Shown here: positions 6,920 to 21,900 of the stretch, one piece after another
How positions within the stretch are numbered: position 1 is the first letter of the stretch
Layout: the number at the start of each line of letters is the position of its first letter
Assembly (NCBI RefSeq): GCF_001425785.1
Contig: NZ_LMDI01000032.1
Location: forward strand, 1 to 55,396
Direction: 5' to 3'
DNA: 55,396 bases
Source: Rhizobacter sp. Root1221
GTDB lineage: Bacteria; Pseudomonadota; Gammaproteobacteria; Burkholderiales; Burkholderiaceae_C
Position numbers and translations under genes: made by a program
Notes under the pieces: generated by a model
What the model was told of the DNA's origin: nothing
Databases searched by the model: none
Seen by the model: only the letters and a program-made list of their open reading frames with translations

Positions 6920-9900
6920 ATGGTCGCGATCGTCAGTGGCAACACCCTCGGCGTCAGCCTCACCTCGCTCGCGACTCTGGGCCAGCGGGGGGGGCTCTCC
7001 GGGTCGGCAGGACAAGGGCGCAGCGGGGAGCTCGTCTACGTCAACGCCGCCAGCGGGAACCTGGTGTTGCAGAACAGGGACGATCTGCTGGCCGGGCGGG
7101 GGCGCGATGCGGTCAGCGTACGCACGTACAACAGCCAGGGGCAATCCACCGACGACAACGGCGACAACTGGTCGCACGGCATCTTCCTGCAGCAGTTGCA
7201 ACTCAACGGCACCCGCAACGCCGTCGACAGCACGCTGGTGCGCACGGACCGAGACGGTGCGCAGGCGGTGTACACCTTCGACATGGCGTCGGGGCGCTAT
7301 GTGACCGCTGCGGGCGCGGGGGCCTTCGACACGATCTCGTATGACGAGGCGAGTGGCCAGTACGCGTGGTTGGATGGCAACGCGGGGGACCTCGAGCGAT
7401 ATGAGGCTGCCACGGGTCGGCTATTGCAATTGGTCGACACCAGCGGCAACACCCTCAGCTACGCGTACGACAACGCCGGGCGGCTGGCCAGCGTCACGAC
7501 AGCGAGCGGGGAGGCCACGTACCTCGACTACTCGGGCAACAACCTCGCACAGCTGCGCACGGTGGTCATGACAGACACTGGCAGCCAGACGTTGACACGG
7601 ACGCGCTACACCTACGACACGGCCGATCGGCTGTCCAGCGTCATCGTTGACCTGTCACCCGAGGACAACGGGGTGGCCGACGGCAATGTTTACGTCACCA
7701 CCTACACCTACGACGGCACGAGCAAGCGTGTAGCGACGGTCGGGCAGTCCGACGGCACCAGCCTGTCGATCTGGTATGTCCAGGTGGGCAGCGAATACCG
7801 AGTGGCTTCGCTGACCGATGGATCGAACCAGACCACGCTGTTCGACTACGACACGGTCACCCACCGCACCACCGTGACCGATCCGCTGGGCCTGCTCACC
7901 GTGTACGGGCATGACGCGAACGGCCAGCTGTCCAGCGTGACGGCACCGTCCGTGGGTGGGGTCTCGCAGGTGACAAGCTTCGGCTATGACACCGACGGCA
8001 ACCTCGTGACGATCGAGGATCCTGCGGGCCGTGCGGTAGAGATGGGCTACGACGACCGGGGCAACCAGGTGATGCAGCGCGACGGCGTGGGCAACACGGT
8101 GTCGCGCGTCTATGACTCCCGCAATCAACTGGTCAGCGAGACCGTCTACCTGGTACCGGACGCTGACGGCGATGGTCCGGCCCGGCCGAGTGCCCCGCAA
8201 TCGACGCACTACGTGTATGACGCGGCAGGCCGCAATCGGCTGCGGTTCGTGATCACGGCGGAAGGGCGCGTCACGGAGCATCGCTACGATGGCTTTGGCA
8301 ACCGCATCGAGACGCTGCAGTATTCGGGCGAACGGTACGAGGCCGACGACTTGGCGATCGACGCGGTGCCGGCCGAACTGTCGATGGAATATTGGGCTCG
8401 CGTCCAGGATCCCTCGCGCACGGGTCACGTCGTGCGCACGTTCGACTTCCGCGGGCAGGTCGAGCGGGAGCGTGCATTTGGCGTGGCGGACGAGAATGGT
8501 GTGGTCGACGTGATCGCGCAGACCACCCGTTACGTCTACGACCAGGCGGGTCGGTTGCTGACGTCGATCGGTGCGAACGGTGGCCTGTCGACCTACACCT
8601 ACGACGGGTTGGGGCGCGTGCTGACGTTCACCGATGCCGCCGAAGCGGTCACGCTGAATGCCTACGACGATGCAAACCAGCGCACGTCGACGAGGCTCGA
8701 CAACGGGCTCGTGACCACGTCCACCTTCGATGCCGCCGGTCGACTGACCTCGGTGGTGCAGAGTGGCGACGCTGGGGCGACCCTCGGAGAGACCCGCTAC
8801 CACTACGATGCGGATGGCCGGTTGGTGATGAGCACCGACGCCACCGGCGTTTCTCGATGGTCGCTCCATGACGATGCCGGTCGCAAGGTGGGCGACGTGG
8901 ATGCGGACGGCACGCTGACCGAGTACGTCTACCACGCCAACAACCTGCTTGCGGGCACCATCATCTACGCGACCCGCATGCAGACGGCGCTGCTGGTCGA
9001 TGCGGGGGGAAATCCGGAGGCCGTTTCGCTGGCCGACCTGCGCCCCGCCGGCAGCGCAGCGAACCAGCGTGAATGGCGCATCTACGACGCTGCCAACCGG
9101 CTCGTCCAGACGGTCGACGCGGAAGGATACGTCACCCAGACCACGTACGATGGCGCCTCGCGCGTCATCGCGGTGACGCGATACGACACGCCAGTGGCCG
9201 TGCCAGCGGCGAGCCTGAGCCCGATTCTGGCGGCATTCACCGTGAGTCAGAACGTGGCGAAGGACCGCACCACCCGCACCTTCCACGACGGTGATGGTCG
9301 TGTGGTCGGAGAACTCGACGCGGAGAACTACTACACGCACTACGAGTATGACGGCGCGGGCCGGTTGATCGCCAAGACGAAGTTCGCCTCCCCAATGGTA
9401 GGCGCCCTCGTGGATGCCCATACTCCGCCGGCCATTATCGCGGAGGGCACGACACCTCCCGCCACTGCGTACGTGCGGGAGCGCACCCAGCGTGCCAGCC
9501 CGCTGCCGCCGACGGCCGGAACCGGTTCCGCCGGCGTGGTCGACGCCAAGACGCTGTTGGCCAAGCTGGAAGCGTTCAAGGCTGTTGACCAGATCGGCGC
9601 ATTCACCGATCTCGTTCGCCTGGTGCGCGAAGCAGGCCCGACGCTCAAGGCGGCAGGGTTCGATGCAACGGCGTTGCTTCGTCGCTGGGTGCGGGCGTTG
9701 CCCGCAGGATCCCCTGTGTTCGAGACCCTCGAGTCGCTTCGTGTGCGAGAGACGGGCGAGGGCGCGGATGCTGGCGACATCTTGTTCGGCAGCACCGAAG
9801 GTGACCAGGTGCGGGGATACGAGGGTGATGACGTCATCGCGGGCGGGCTCGGCAGCGACACATTGGGCGGTGGCGCTGGGAACGACACCCTCGACGGTGG

Positions 9901-12900
9901 GGTTGGCAGCAACGACTTCCTCGAAGGGGGCCTCGGAGCCGACACCTACCTGTATGGGTACGGATACGGCGATGACGTGATCACGATCACGCCAGAGGAA
10001 GGGCCCTCTCTTGCGACCAGTGACGTCATCCAGTTGGGCGTGGGTGTGCAGCCTGGCGATGTGGCCTTGTCTCGCAGCTACGGCTACACCGGGATGTATG
10101 ACCTCACTCTGACACTGCTGGCCACAGGCGAGAGATTGACGATCGAGGGCTACTACGGCAACGCCGAATGGATCAGGGAGAGTCGTGGCATCCGGGCCAT
10201 TCGGTTCTCTGATGGCACCGAATGGGATGCGCTCGATGTTGACAACCGCGTGGCGCTGGGCACTGACGAAGAGGACACCCTGGACTCGGTGGCCCCAGGC
10301 ACCCTACAGGGCGGACGGGCGAATGATTCCCTGACGGGCACGTACGACGCCGAGGCGGTCTATGGCGGCCGGGGCAATGACACCCTGCAGGGCTCCGGCG
10401 GCAGCGATGTGGTGGTTGGTGGCAGTGGCAACGACACCCTGCATGGCGACATGCGCGACGACTACTACGGCGGCGACGACACGCTCGACGGCGGTAGCGG
10501 AGATGACTACCTGTTTGGCGCGTCTGGCCGTGATGTCTACGTCTTTGGCATTGGATCCGGGCGAGACACCATTGGCGTCGATGACCGCGGCTGGAACATG
10601 GACCGATACGCCAATGGCGACACCCTTCGCCTGGGTGACGGTATCAAGGAGTCCGACCTGCTGTTCGGCCGCGACAGCCAGGGAGGACTGCTGATCTCGC
10701 TGCGAAACAGCAGCGACAGCATCCTGGTGGAGAACTACTTCGTCGATCTCGAAAATCCTCAGGATTGGTACGGAGGCTTTGCCAAAGGCCTGGAGTACAT
10801 TGAGTTTGCCGATGGCACCGTGTGGAACGCGAGGCAGATCCAGTCGAGGCTGAGGGCCCCCGTGTTGAAGGCAGAGCCCTGGGAAATTGGGCTCGTTGGC
10901 GGCGAGGGCGCAGATTCGATCCTGGCCTTCGGTGGCTATGAAACCCTTGATGGGGCGGCTGGCAATGACACTTTGTCGGGGATGTCCGGCGACGACGTCT
11001 ACGAGTTCGGCCTGGGTTCTGGCCGTGACGTGATCATCGACAGAGCCGAGTGGTCCGGGTATGACACGATCCGGTTCCGTGAACCGATCCTGCCCGCCGA
11101 CGTGACGTTGCGCCGCGTGGGCGACTCCCTGGAAGTGATCTTCTCCAACCGCGACATGGTCACGGTGGAGAAGCACTTCCTCCCTTGGGCCTACCCATCC
11201 AACGACATCGAGGCCATCGAGTTCGCCGACGGCACCGTCTGGGACGCTACAGAGATCGCAAACCGCGCCTCGTACACCACCAACCTGCCTGATGTCGTTC
11301 GGGACGGATCGTACGACGGCGGCGAAGGCGCCGATTCGCTGGCAGGCGGCGACGAGGCCAATCTGCTCGTTGGCGGGGCCGGCCGTGATTCGCTCGATGG
11401 CGAGAATGGCAATGACACGCTCGACGGCGGCATCGGCAGCGACTGGCTGCACGGAGGCGTCGGCGCAGATGCCTACCGGTTCAACCGCGGGGGCGGCCGC
11501 GACACCATCGACAACATCAGTGGGGAGGCCAGCCAGCTGGGGCATCTGACCGGAGACGTCCTGGCCCTTGGCGGCGGTATCGTGGCCTCCGATGTGGTGT
11601 TGTCTCGCGTGGGCGACGACCTGGTGCTGTCGCTCATCGGCACGGACGACAGCGTCACGTTCAGCCGGTATTTCGTGGGCGATCTCTCAGGCGAAGACAT
11701 TCGTGTCGAAACCATCCGCTTCCATGACGGCAGCGAATGGAGCGTCGACGATGTCGAGGCGCGCCTGCTGGTGGATGCCGGCGGCGGCGCTGGCAACGAC
11801 CTGCTCGATGGCGCCACGGGTTCGAACATGTTCGAGTTCGAACGTGGCTGGGGCAACGACACGATTGCCAACTTCCATGGCGCATCGACTGCGTCCAACC
11901 AGATCCGCTTCGCAGCCGATGTCAGCGAAGGTGATGTGCGCGTGAGCCGGGTTGGCGACACGTTGATCATCGTCCGCAAGAACACCAGTGACCGCATCGA
12001 GGTCCGGTCCTTCTTCAGCAACCGCGCCGGTGCAGGCAGCGGTGCGTCCGAAATTCTCTTCGGGAACTCGACGGCTTGGGATTACGAGACCGTGGTGGCT
12101 CGAGTCACGGCCACGACTGACGGGGATGACCGCATCGAAGGTGACGCCGTGCTGGCTGGGGGCAAGGGCGACGATACCCTGGTCGGGCACGCGGGGAGCG
12201 ACGCCATCGACGGCGGATCGGGTGACGACTTGCTCGATGGCGCCAGCGGGAACGACACCTACCGGTTCGGCTGGGGCTCTGGCCGCGACACCATCGTGGC
12301 CGGTGGCGCGGGGCAGGGCGACTTCGACGTGGTCGAGTTTTCCGAAGGCATCGAGCCTGGCGACCTCCGCATCGATGTGCGACAGGGAGCGGTGATCGTG
12401 ACCCTGGGCAATGGTGTCGACCGCCTGACCATCGGAACGGTTCGCGATGGCGTCCAGGGGCCGCTGCAGGTCCGGGAATTCCGCTTCTTCGACGGTAGCG
12501 TCTGGGACGAGGCGAAGATTCGTGCCGTCGCAACGACTGCGACTGCGGACGATGCGGAAGTCGAAGGGTTGGGACTCGACGACACCCTCACCGGCTCGTT
12601 CTGGTCCGATACCCTCGCAGGCCTCGACGGCGACGACGTGTTGCTGGGCGGGCACGGGTTCGACATGTTGCAAGGTGGCGCGGGCGACGACACACTCGAC
12701 GGCGGAACCGGAGACGATTCCCTCGATGGGGGCACTGGTCGCAACACGTACTACTTGGGTCGCGGCTCCGGCCACGACGAAGCCAACTTCATCCACGCCG
12801 ACGGTTCGACATTCCATGTGATCCAGTTGGCCGCCGATGTGCGTCCCTCGGAGGTGCTCGTCGAGTACGACGGGTCTGGCGCCCGGTTCACGATCATCGG

Positions 12901-15900
12901 AACGAACGACTACATCGACGGGTATGACCTGCCCGATGAAGTCCACTTTGCCGACGGAACGATCTGGGATCGCGCGGCCATGGATGAGGCCGCAACCCGA
13001 TCAACCTGGGGGCTCAGTGACCAGGCTTCGGAAGGTGTTGCGTATGACTACGATGCTGGCAACGACGTCTTTGTAGGTTCTCCGGCTTCAGACACCTTCT
13101 TCGCCGGAACGGGCGATGACACCTTCGTGTTCGGGCCTGCGTCGGGCCGCGACTCCATCCAACTTGATCCGTCCGCGTGGGGCAGCGGCGACAGCATCCA
13201 GATCGCGGAGGGTGTGCAGCCCGCAGATCTGATCTTCAGTCGGGATCGGTGGTCTGACAGTGGGCTGGTGATCGCGATCCGCAACGCACCGCGGGCAATC
13301 TTGCAGATCAATTCGTACCTGTCCACCAACGAGAGCGCCGAGCCGCCCGTGATCCGTTTTGCCGACGGTACCGAGTGGACCCGTGCGGACGTGTTGCAGC
13401 GGCTCGTCACCGTCCGGGACGACACCATTGTCTTGAACAACGCGGACGCCCGGGCCTCCGGTCAACTCCTGCTCCGCCAAGTCGGCAATGACCTGGAGAT
13501 CACGGGCCTCGGCTCGCAGCTGTCCAGCCGCCTCGGCGGTTGGTATGCCGCCAACACGACACACGTCGACCAGTACGCAGGCGGCGGCACGGCCATCCTG
13601 GGAACGGCCGGGGATGCTGACCTTGTCGATGCGTCGTTGCAAGGCCGGGACCAGACCACGCGCCTGATCTATGACGCGCTGGGTCAACTGGTGGGCGAAG
13701 TGGATGCCGAAAACTACCTGACCGAGCATGTGTACAACGAAGCAGGCCAGCGCACCAAGTCCATCCGATACAGCCGTCCGCTGACGGTGGTGGTGCAGCC
13801 GGGCATGAAGCTGTTCGACATGCGGCCGTCTTATGATGCGCAGGCCCGTGTGTCGTCGCTGACGTACGACCTGCTCGGTCGTGTGTACGAGGAGGTCGAT
13901 GCCGAGGGCACGATCACCCAGTACACGTACGACAACGTGGGCCACCTCGTGTCGACCAAGCGTGGCATCTACACGGAGGAGTCGCGTACCAACACCGCCC
14001 ACTATGACCAACAGGGCAGGCTCGTGGGTGAACTCTCCGGCGAAGGGAGCCGACGGCTGTACTCGGGCCAGACCCAGGAAGAGATTGACCTGGTGTGGGC
14101 CCAGTTCGGACTCAAACATGCCTACGACGCCGCCGGGCGCCGTACGAGCACGACGGATGCGAACGGCCACCGCACTGTCTTCTACTACGACGTGGACGGT
14201 CGCATTCGCTTCACGGTCAACGCCCTCGGTGAAGTGGAGGAGCGTCGCTACAACGCGCTGAACCAGCTCGAGGCCACGGTGCAGCTGAACAACCGGGTTC
14301 CCGCCGAGACGTTGGCAACGATGACGGGTGGGGTGGCGGACGAGGACGTCGAGCAAGCCATCGCGGGCTTCTACGACCTGGCACGCGACAGTGTCACCGG
14401 CTACACCTACACGGTGCGCGGGCAGGTCGAGTCCACCACGGACGCCCTGCATCATTCGACTGCGGTCAAGTACAACGCGTTCGGGCAAGTCGAGCGCACC
14501 ACATCCGACTCAGACAACCTGGGGGGCGAGCTCGTCCAGGAGTCTTCCTACGATCGCCGCGGCCTGCAAACAGCCAGTGCCACCGACCCCGACGGCATCA
14601 ACGCCACGGCCAGCACGCGCTACGACGCATTCGGCCGCGCCGTGCGCAGCGTGGACGCAAACGGCAACGTCACGCAGCAATCGTTCGACCGGGTGGGCCG
14701 CGTCGTGCAGACCCTCGACGCGACGAACGCTGTCCGATCGAGCACGTGGGACGCCTTCGACCGGGTGCTGTCGACCACCGACGCGCTCGGCCACACCACC
14801 ACCTACGCATATTCCGACCTGGGGCGCAGCGTCATCGTCACCACCCCGGAGGGGGTGAGCGTCAAGACGGTGCACAACCAGCATGGCCAAACCCAGGACA
14901 TCACGGATGCCGACGGCAACGTAACGCAGTTCGTCTACGACGGCGACGGTCGCTTGACCCTCACGGTCGATGCAAAGGGCGCTACGGCCCAAAACATGTA
15001 CGACGTTTCGGGGCGGTTGACCGAGACCAGAGACGCACGTGGGGTGATCACGTCGTACACGTACGACGCCGTCAACCGTGTGCTGACCCGCACGGTGGAT
15101 CCGCAGCAGCTGAACCTGGCGACCACGTACGCCTACGACGCCAAGGGACGGCAGCACAGCGTGACCGACCCTCGCGGCGTGGTCACGACGGTGTCTTATG
15201 ACCTGGCCGGCCATGTGCTCAAACAGGTGGTGGACGCTGAAGGCGCTGCCCTGACCACCGAGTACACCTACGATCCGGCAGGTCGCGTGCTGACGGTGAC
15301 GGACCCGTCGCAGCATGTCACGCAGTACAGCTACGACAAGCTGGGGCGACGCACCGGCAGCGTTGTCGACCTTGGCGGTGAAAACATCGCCACGGGCTAC
15401 GACTACGACAACAACGGCAATCTGCTGTTCAGCACGGATGCGCTCGGCAAGGTGACCCGGTTCGCGTACGACGCGATGGGTCGTCTCGTGTTCACTGTCG
15501 ACCCGGTGGGTGGCCTGACCCATGTCGAGTACGACGCCGAGGGGCGCGCCGTGCGCACCACGGTGTACGCAAAGCCCGTTCCCAACGCTGCCAGCTTGCC
15601 CACCCAGCTGGCGGCGGACACCATCGCAGCGCTGCTGCCGGCGCTGGCCACGCCGGGCCGCGACGCCATCACGGCGCAGCGGTATGACGGAGATGGCCGC
15701 GTGACCTTCACGGTGGACGCAACCGGCGCTGTCGTGGAATTCCGCTACGACGCACGTGGAAACGTCAGTGAACGCATCGCCTACGCGACCGCCATCGATT
15801 TCGCCGCGTGGGACGGCGGCAGTGACCCCTCGCCCGTGGCCGGCGCACTCGACCGGCACGTGTTCACCCGCTATGACCAACTGAACCGTGCTGTCCGCGT

Positions 15901-18900
15901 GATGGATGCCACCGGGGCTGTCACCCGCAGCGAGTACGACGAGGTCGGCAACCTGGTGCGCCAGACGCAGCTCGCCACCCGCGCGGAGAATGGCGCCGAT
16001 CCGGAAGGGCTGGGGCCCAGTGCGGCGGACCGTGTCTCCGTGTTCCTGTACGACATGGCTGGCCGCCTGGCTGCCACGACGGATCCGACCGGCGCGGTCA
16101 CGCAGAACACCTATGACGACAACGGTAACCTGGTGAAGCAGACGCGCTTTGCCACACCGATCGGCGCAGGGACCGACCCACGCATGGCCGTCGGCAACGC
16201 GGCCGATGACCGCGTGACGCAGTTCGAACACGACGGCGCCAACCGCACCATCAAGACGGTGGATGCGGACGGCTACGTGACGACCACCGCGTACGACGCG
16301 ATGGGCCGTGTCACGTCCAACACGCGCTACGCAGAGAAACCGGTGCTTGCAGGCGGTGAGCCACCGGTCACGCCGGGCAGGGATCAGACCACGACGTTCG
16401 CGTACGACGGCGCAGGCCGCTTGACGAGCACGACCGATGCGCTGAACCAAACGGAGCGCTGGACCTACGACGCCCGCGGCAACAAGCTCACCTTCACGAA
16501 CAAGAAGCAAAGCGTCTGGCACTACGAGTACGACGCCCGCGGCCGCATGACGAAGGAGACGTCGCCGCCAGTCACCCTCACGGAGGTGACGCAGAACGCC
16601 CGCGGTGACCTGGTGGAAAGCACCACCACGACCGACCATGCGCTCGTGACCACCATGGCCTATGACGCCCTTGGCAACCTGCTGAGTCGCACGGAAGCGA
16701 AGGACCGGCCGGAGGAGCGGACCACTTCCTACGCGTACGACGCTATGGGCCGCCAGATTCAGGTCACCCACCCGCCTGTGCGGGTCTACAACGAGGCCCT
16801 TGGCGCCGTGCTGGCGAATGGGGTGGGCGGCTCGGCCACGCGGGTGGAGGCAGGTGCGCAGGCCCTCACCACGAAGACCACCTACGACGCCTTCGGCGAC
16901 GCGGTGATCAACGTCGATGTGGCCGGCAGCGTGAGCTTCAAGGTGTACGACAAGGCTGGCCGCGTCCGTTTCGACGTGGATGCGCTGGGACAGGTAACCG
17001 AATACGCCCGGAACGCCTTCGGAGATGCGACCGAGATCATCCGGTACGGTCGGGCCCATGACGTGCCCCGGAATGGGGCAGGGGCGGTCATTGCCGACCA
17101 GCCGCTGACGGCTGTGGCACTGGAGACGGCCATTGCAGGGCCGCTGGGCAGCGGCGTGGTTCGCCGCATCGAGACCGAGTTCGATGCCTTCGGCCGGGCC
17201 CTCGTGGTCCGCGAGCCGGAGGTCTTCACGGTGGATTCGGCCGCGGACACCTCGGCCGAGGATGGCCGCAAGGTCACGCGCAACGAATACGATGCCTTCG
17301 GATCGCTGGTGCGCGTGAGTGCATTGCGGTCGGGCAACGAGTCCGCTGGAACCTGGGCGGACACGTACCAGTACTACGACGTGCTGGGCCGCTTGTCCGA
17401 CAAGGTGGACGCGTTGGGCTACCGCTCGACGAACACCTACGACGCGTTCGGCAATCTGGCATCCACCACCGACTTTGCTACCAAGCAGTTGGGCAGCTGG
17501 GACATTCACTCAGCTGGAACGGTCGTGGCGGACGACGATTTCGACCGCCGGGTCGAGTTCGTCTACGACGGGCTGAACCGCAAAGTCAAGGAGACGCGCA
17601 AGCTCCTGGAGTCGAGCAGCACGACGCAAGCGCTTGCTGGCGTCAGCACCCGGGGGGACGCAACCACCGAGTACGGCTATGACGCGGTGGGCAACCTTAC
17701 TCGAACCACCGACCCGTTGGGGCAGAGCACCTACAGCTACTTCGACGCGCTGGGGCGGGTGACGGCCGTCGCCGCGCCTTCCCGCGCGGGTGGCGATGGC
17801 ACCACGGTGCTCACCCCACTCTCCCTGTTCCGCCGCGACGCGTATGGCAACGTCGTCGTGAAGGTTGACCTGGCCAAGGGCGCGCGCGGCGCGGTCGGGG
17901 AGTTCCAGGGTGTCTCCAACAGGACACAGCTCGGGGCGCTGGTTGGTGATTTCGACGAGGCAGCCGATCGGACCACGCTCTCCGCCTACGACCTGCACGG
18001 CCACGCCGTTCAGTCGACCGATGCAGCCGGGTACAGCACCTTCAATTCGTACAACGCGCGTGGCCAGTTGGCCAAGACGTGGCAAGGTGTCACGTCGGGC
18101 ACGCCCACGCTCGATGCCTTTGGCAAGCTCAAGGCCGACAGCACGGTCTTCAAGGTGTACGAGTACGACGCGCTCGGTCAGTTGACCCACACGTACGACC
18201 CGGGGCCCGCGACCCAACTGGTCTACACAGGTACCCCGTCGGTGAGTGGTCGACTCACTGCGCGGACGATCGAGTCGTCCGCCACGGTGGAGATTGGCGA
18301 GACCCAGAACTATTTCACCCGCGGCAACGCCGTGCGCATCAGTTGGTACGACGTGGTCGACCCGGCGGGCGACAGCATCAGGGTGGAGTTCGACTACCTG
18401 ACCAGTGGCAGCAATGGCTACCTGGTGGCGGGCGAGGGACGCACCTACACGAAGGAATTCGCCGCCGCGGCATCGGTGAACGGCATCTACACCGACTGGT
18501 GGGATGGCGACATGGCCTCGTACGGCGTGTCGGCGATCCAGAGCGTGAGGGTGTGGCAAAAGGTCAACGGCACCTGGACCAAGCTGTGGGACGACGCCAC
18601 CGCCGGCACCGCGAGTGAGACGCCGACGGGGTACCTCACTACCGCCGCGGCGCCGCAGCTGATTGCCACGGACCTCGGCTACAACGCGTTTGGCGAAATG
18701 GTCAGCCGCGGTCTGCAGGGCGGCCAGCAGGAGTACTTCGACTACGATGCCGCCGGCCGCCTGTGGCGCACGAACTCGGGCGACGGCATCGACAAGATCT
18801 ACTTGTACGACCAACTCGGCAATGTCGTCTCGGAACTCCGCAGCGATGGCAGTTCCGGGCAGAACCGCGATCTGAAGCAGTTCGCTAGCGCCGAACAGGC

Positions 18901-21900
18901 CGTGGCATCGGGCACGCTGCGGCGAAGCGCCACGGTGTATGACGCGCTGGGGCGTGTGATCGAGACTCGCGGGGTCGATCGGGGGCCTGCGCGTTCCGGC
19001 GTGACGGGCCAGCCCCAGGCGCCGTCCGTCAACGTCTCGAGTTCGTCTGCACCAACGGTGGTGTACCTCGACGAGTCGGCATCGGTGGTCTGGTCGGGCA
19101 ACAACACCGTCGCGCTGGGTTGGGCGGACCTGAGTCACCTCGGTTCAGGCGACCTGAAGGTCGAGATCATTTACCAGACGGCGGTGTACCAATCCTCCCC
19201 TGGATCGGTGGATGAGTCGGGCAACTACGTGGGCGGCTACACGCCGGCTGAAACGCGCACGTTCGATGCGGTGTTCACCGCCGAGCAGGCCGCCACCGGC
19301 GTCTCGTTGACCTGGGCTGACACCGGCCTGGTGTCGACGGTCAGTGGCACCGATGAAAGTGGGACGCCTGTCATCCATGGTGGTGGGGTGGGCAGCGTCA
19401 GCGTCATCAGGATCTCCAAGCGCGACCCTGAAGGCAACTGGCAGGTGTTGCACGACGCGACGCCGGGGACTGCGGTCAAGGTCCTCGACGTGAGCGCACT
19501 GTTCGATCCGAACACGGAGCTCACGCTCGAGATCCGCGCTGCGGGCTCGCAGGGCGACTGGATCAAGTTCCCGCAGGATCCGGTTCGCTTTACCCAGGCA
19601 CTCCGGTTCAACCTGGCAGCATTGACCGAAGGCGACTACGAGTACCGGGTGCAGTCAAGCGTGGGCGACTCGGCGGCGAAGACCATCAACGCGGGTGTCA
19701 TTCGCCCGGACGGCACGGTCGCTTCGCATTTCAGCGCCAGCAACGCCACACGTCCCACGGTCGAGCAGATTCTCGACCGCTGGGGCAACGTCGTCAGCAT
19801 TTCGGATCCGCGCATGGCGCAGTGGGTCACCACCTATCGCTACAACGCGAACAACCAGGTGGTCTCGGAGTTGAAGCCCGACGGTGCCGAGACCAAGGTC
19901 TACTACGACGCCCTGGGCCATCAGGCGGCCACGCGTGACGGCAACGGAAACCTCAATGGCCAGGTGTTCGACGCCAGTGGCAACCTGGTCGAGGAGCACC
20001 ATGCCGACGGGGGCGTCGTGCGCCATGCGTACAACGCGTTCGGCGACAAGGTGCGCACCACCAACGCGGAAGGCAACCGGTCCGACCTGCAGGGGGCCGC
20101 GGCATCGGACGCCCTGGCGAAGAACACGACCACCTTCGCGTACGACAAGATGGGACGGCTCACCGAGACTCACCATGGGCGGGTGACGGTGGCGCGGGCA
20201 ACCGATGCGCCGGACCCGAGCCATCCCATGCAGATCGCCCTCACGAGCACCGAGCAGACCGACCTCAACGTGTATGACCAGGCCGGTCGCCGGCTGAGCC
20301 AGACCACCGGGAAATACGGCACGGGCACCGGTGAAACGCTGCGCTACCAGTACGACCTGGCCGGCCGTGTGGTGGAGACCATCCAGCCGGGTGGCGAGGC
20401 CTTCAAGATCCGCACCGTCTATGACGCGCAGGGCCACAAGATTGGCGAAGTGGACCAGAACGGCAATGCGTCCCAGTGGACGTACGACTACTTCGGCAAG
20501 ATGACCGCCCGCTCTGACTTGGGCGGGGCCACGTTCGGCTACAGCTACGACAAGGCGGGCCAGCTGGTGGAAACCACCAACAGCCGCTACGGCACCGGGG
20601 TGCAACTCACCAATCAGTACAACGCGGCGGGGGAACTGATCAAGGTCACCGACCACGCTTTGAACCAGGTGACGGAGTTCTCATACGACCTGGCCGGTCG
20701 CCACGTTCGCGAGAAGACGACGCAGGACGGCGTGGTCTACCAGGACAACACGATGGGCTACGACGAGGTGGGCCGGCTGCGCCACGTCAGTGACGGGCGC
20801 ATGAGCATCGACCTGGAGTACGACGACGCCGGCAACCGCACGCGGGTGCGCACCCACGTCAACGTGCCTACCCTGGCCGACCCCACCGTTGATGTGCCCA
20901 AGGACAGCGATCGGTACTTCACCTACGACGCCATGAACCGCCAGACCGGCGTGGAACTGGAGAAACGGGCCGACGGCACGATCGACTACGTGTACCAGTT
21001 CGATGCCAACGGGCACATCGTGGCCGGCACCTCGGGACACAAGGTCAGCTACGACCTCAACGGCAACCGTTCCTTCGACAAGTATCTCGGGACGAAGGTG
21101 AAGTACGTTCCGGCCGTGCCGCCCACCTATGAGGATGGGGGCGAGTCGGGCCCCATCATGGTGGATCCGGGGTCACCAGAGACTTACGTGGTGGATCACG
21201 ACGCGCCGAGCAAGGAGGTCACTGAGGCTTACGCGTACGACGCGTTGAACCGCCTGCTCAGCGTGACGCGCGATGGCATGGAGGTGGACTACCGGCAGTA
21301 CGACGTCGTGGGGCGTGTGATCACCACGGGGCCGCGCAACCTGCCGCCGGCTTACGCGGCGGCGATGAACAGCGGCCTGGCGTCTGGCGAGACCATCGGC
21401 CTCGAGTACCGCATCAACCGCTACGACGCCAACGGACGTCTGGCGCGCCAGCAGGTATTCAACGCCGACCGCAGCAAGTATCTCAACAGCATCGACTACA
21501 CCGGTTATGACGCAGCCGGCAACCTGAAGTCCTACAGCCTCACGAGCCCCAACAATTACACCAACGTCTATACCTACCAGCAGGCGAAGTTCGACGGCTA
21601 CAAGGAAGGTTCCGTTCACGGCGAGAGCGAACAGTTCCACGAAGGGACGACGGACAGCCACTACGACGTCAACGGCAACCTGGTCAGCGTTGACGACCAC
21701 ACGAAAAACGAGAACGACCGCAGCTTCGTCAACGACCTTGCAGGGCACGCGCTGTACGTGAAACAAGGCACGGCGGTGCAGCGCCAGGTGGTAGTCAATG
21801 GTGAGGTGCTGGGGCGTTACGGCGTGGGCATCAACGAGATGAATCCGCGCAACAGCGAGGGCAACCCGGTCTTCACCGAACTCGCGGACTTCAACTTTGG

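Larger units (their letters stand above)
13649..21800 (+). repeat. Second YD/RHS repeat region
   Basis: Long run of YD repeats (for example YTYDNVGHLVSTKRG, YDAAGRRTSTTDANG, YSYDKLGRRTGSV, YDLAGRHVREKTTQ), interrupted by two beta-rich insertions near 18220-18650 and 19020-19670. The first unit, DQTTRLIYDALGQLVGEVDA, resembles the last unit before the RTX block. The conserved motifs that close a canonical Rhs core are not visible at its end; the chain passes instead into a LysM domain. Confidence 0.88.

Noticed and set aside
14510-17509. Long minus-strand open frame inside the giant gene (about 999 codons), and similar ones at 7655-9421, 10304-11545 and 11687-12946
   Set aside because: They mirror the coding strand of a GC-rich repeat gene, have Val/Gly/Arg/His-rich compositions with no domain, and the plus-strand reading has clear YD and RTX motifs.
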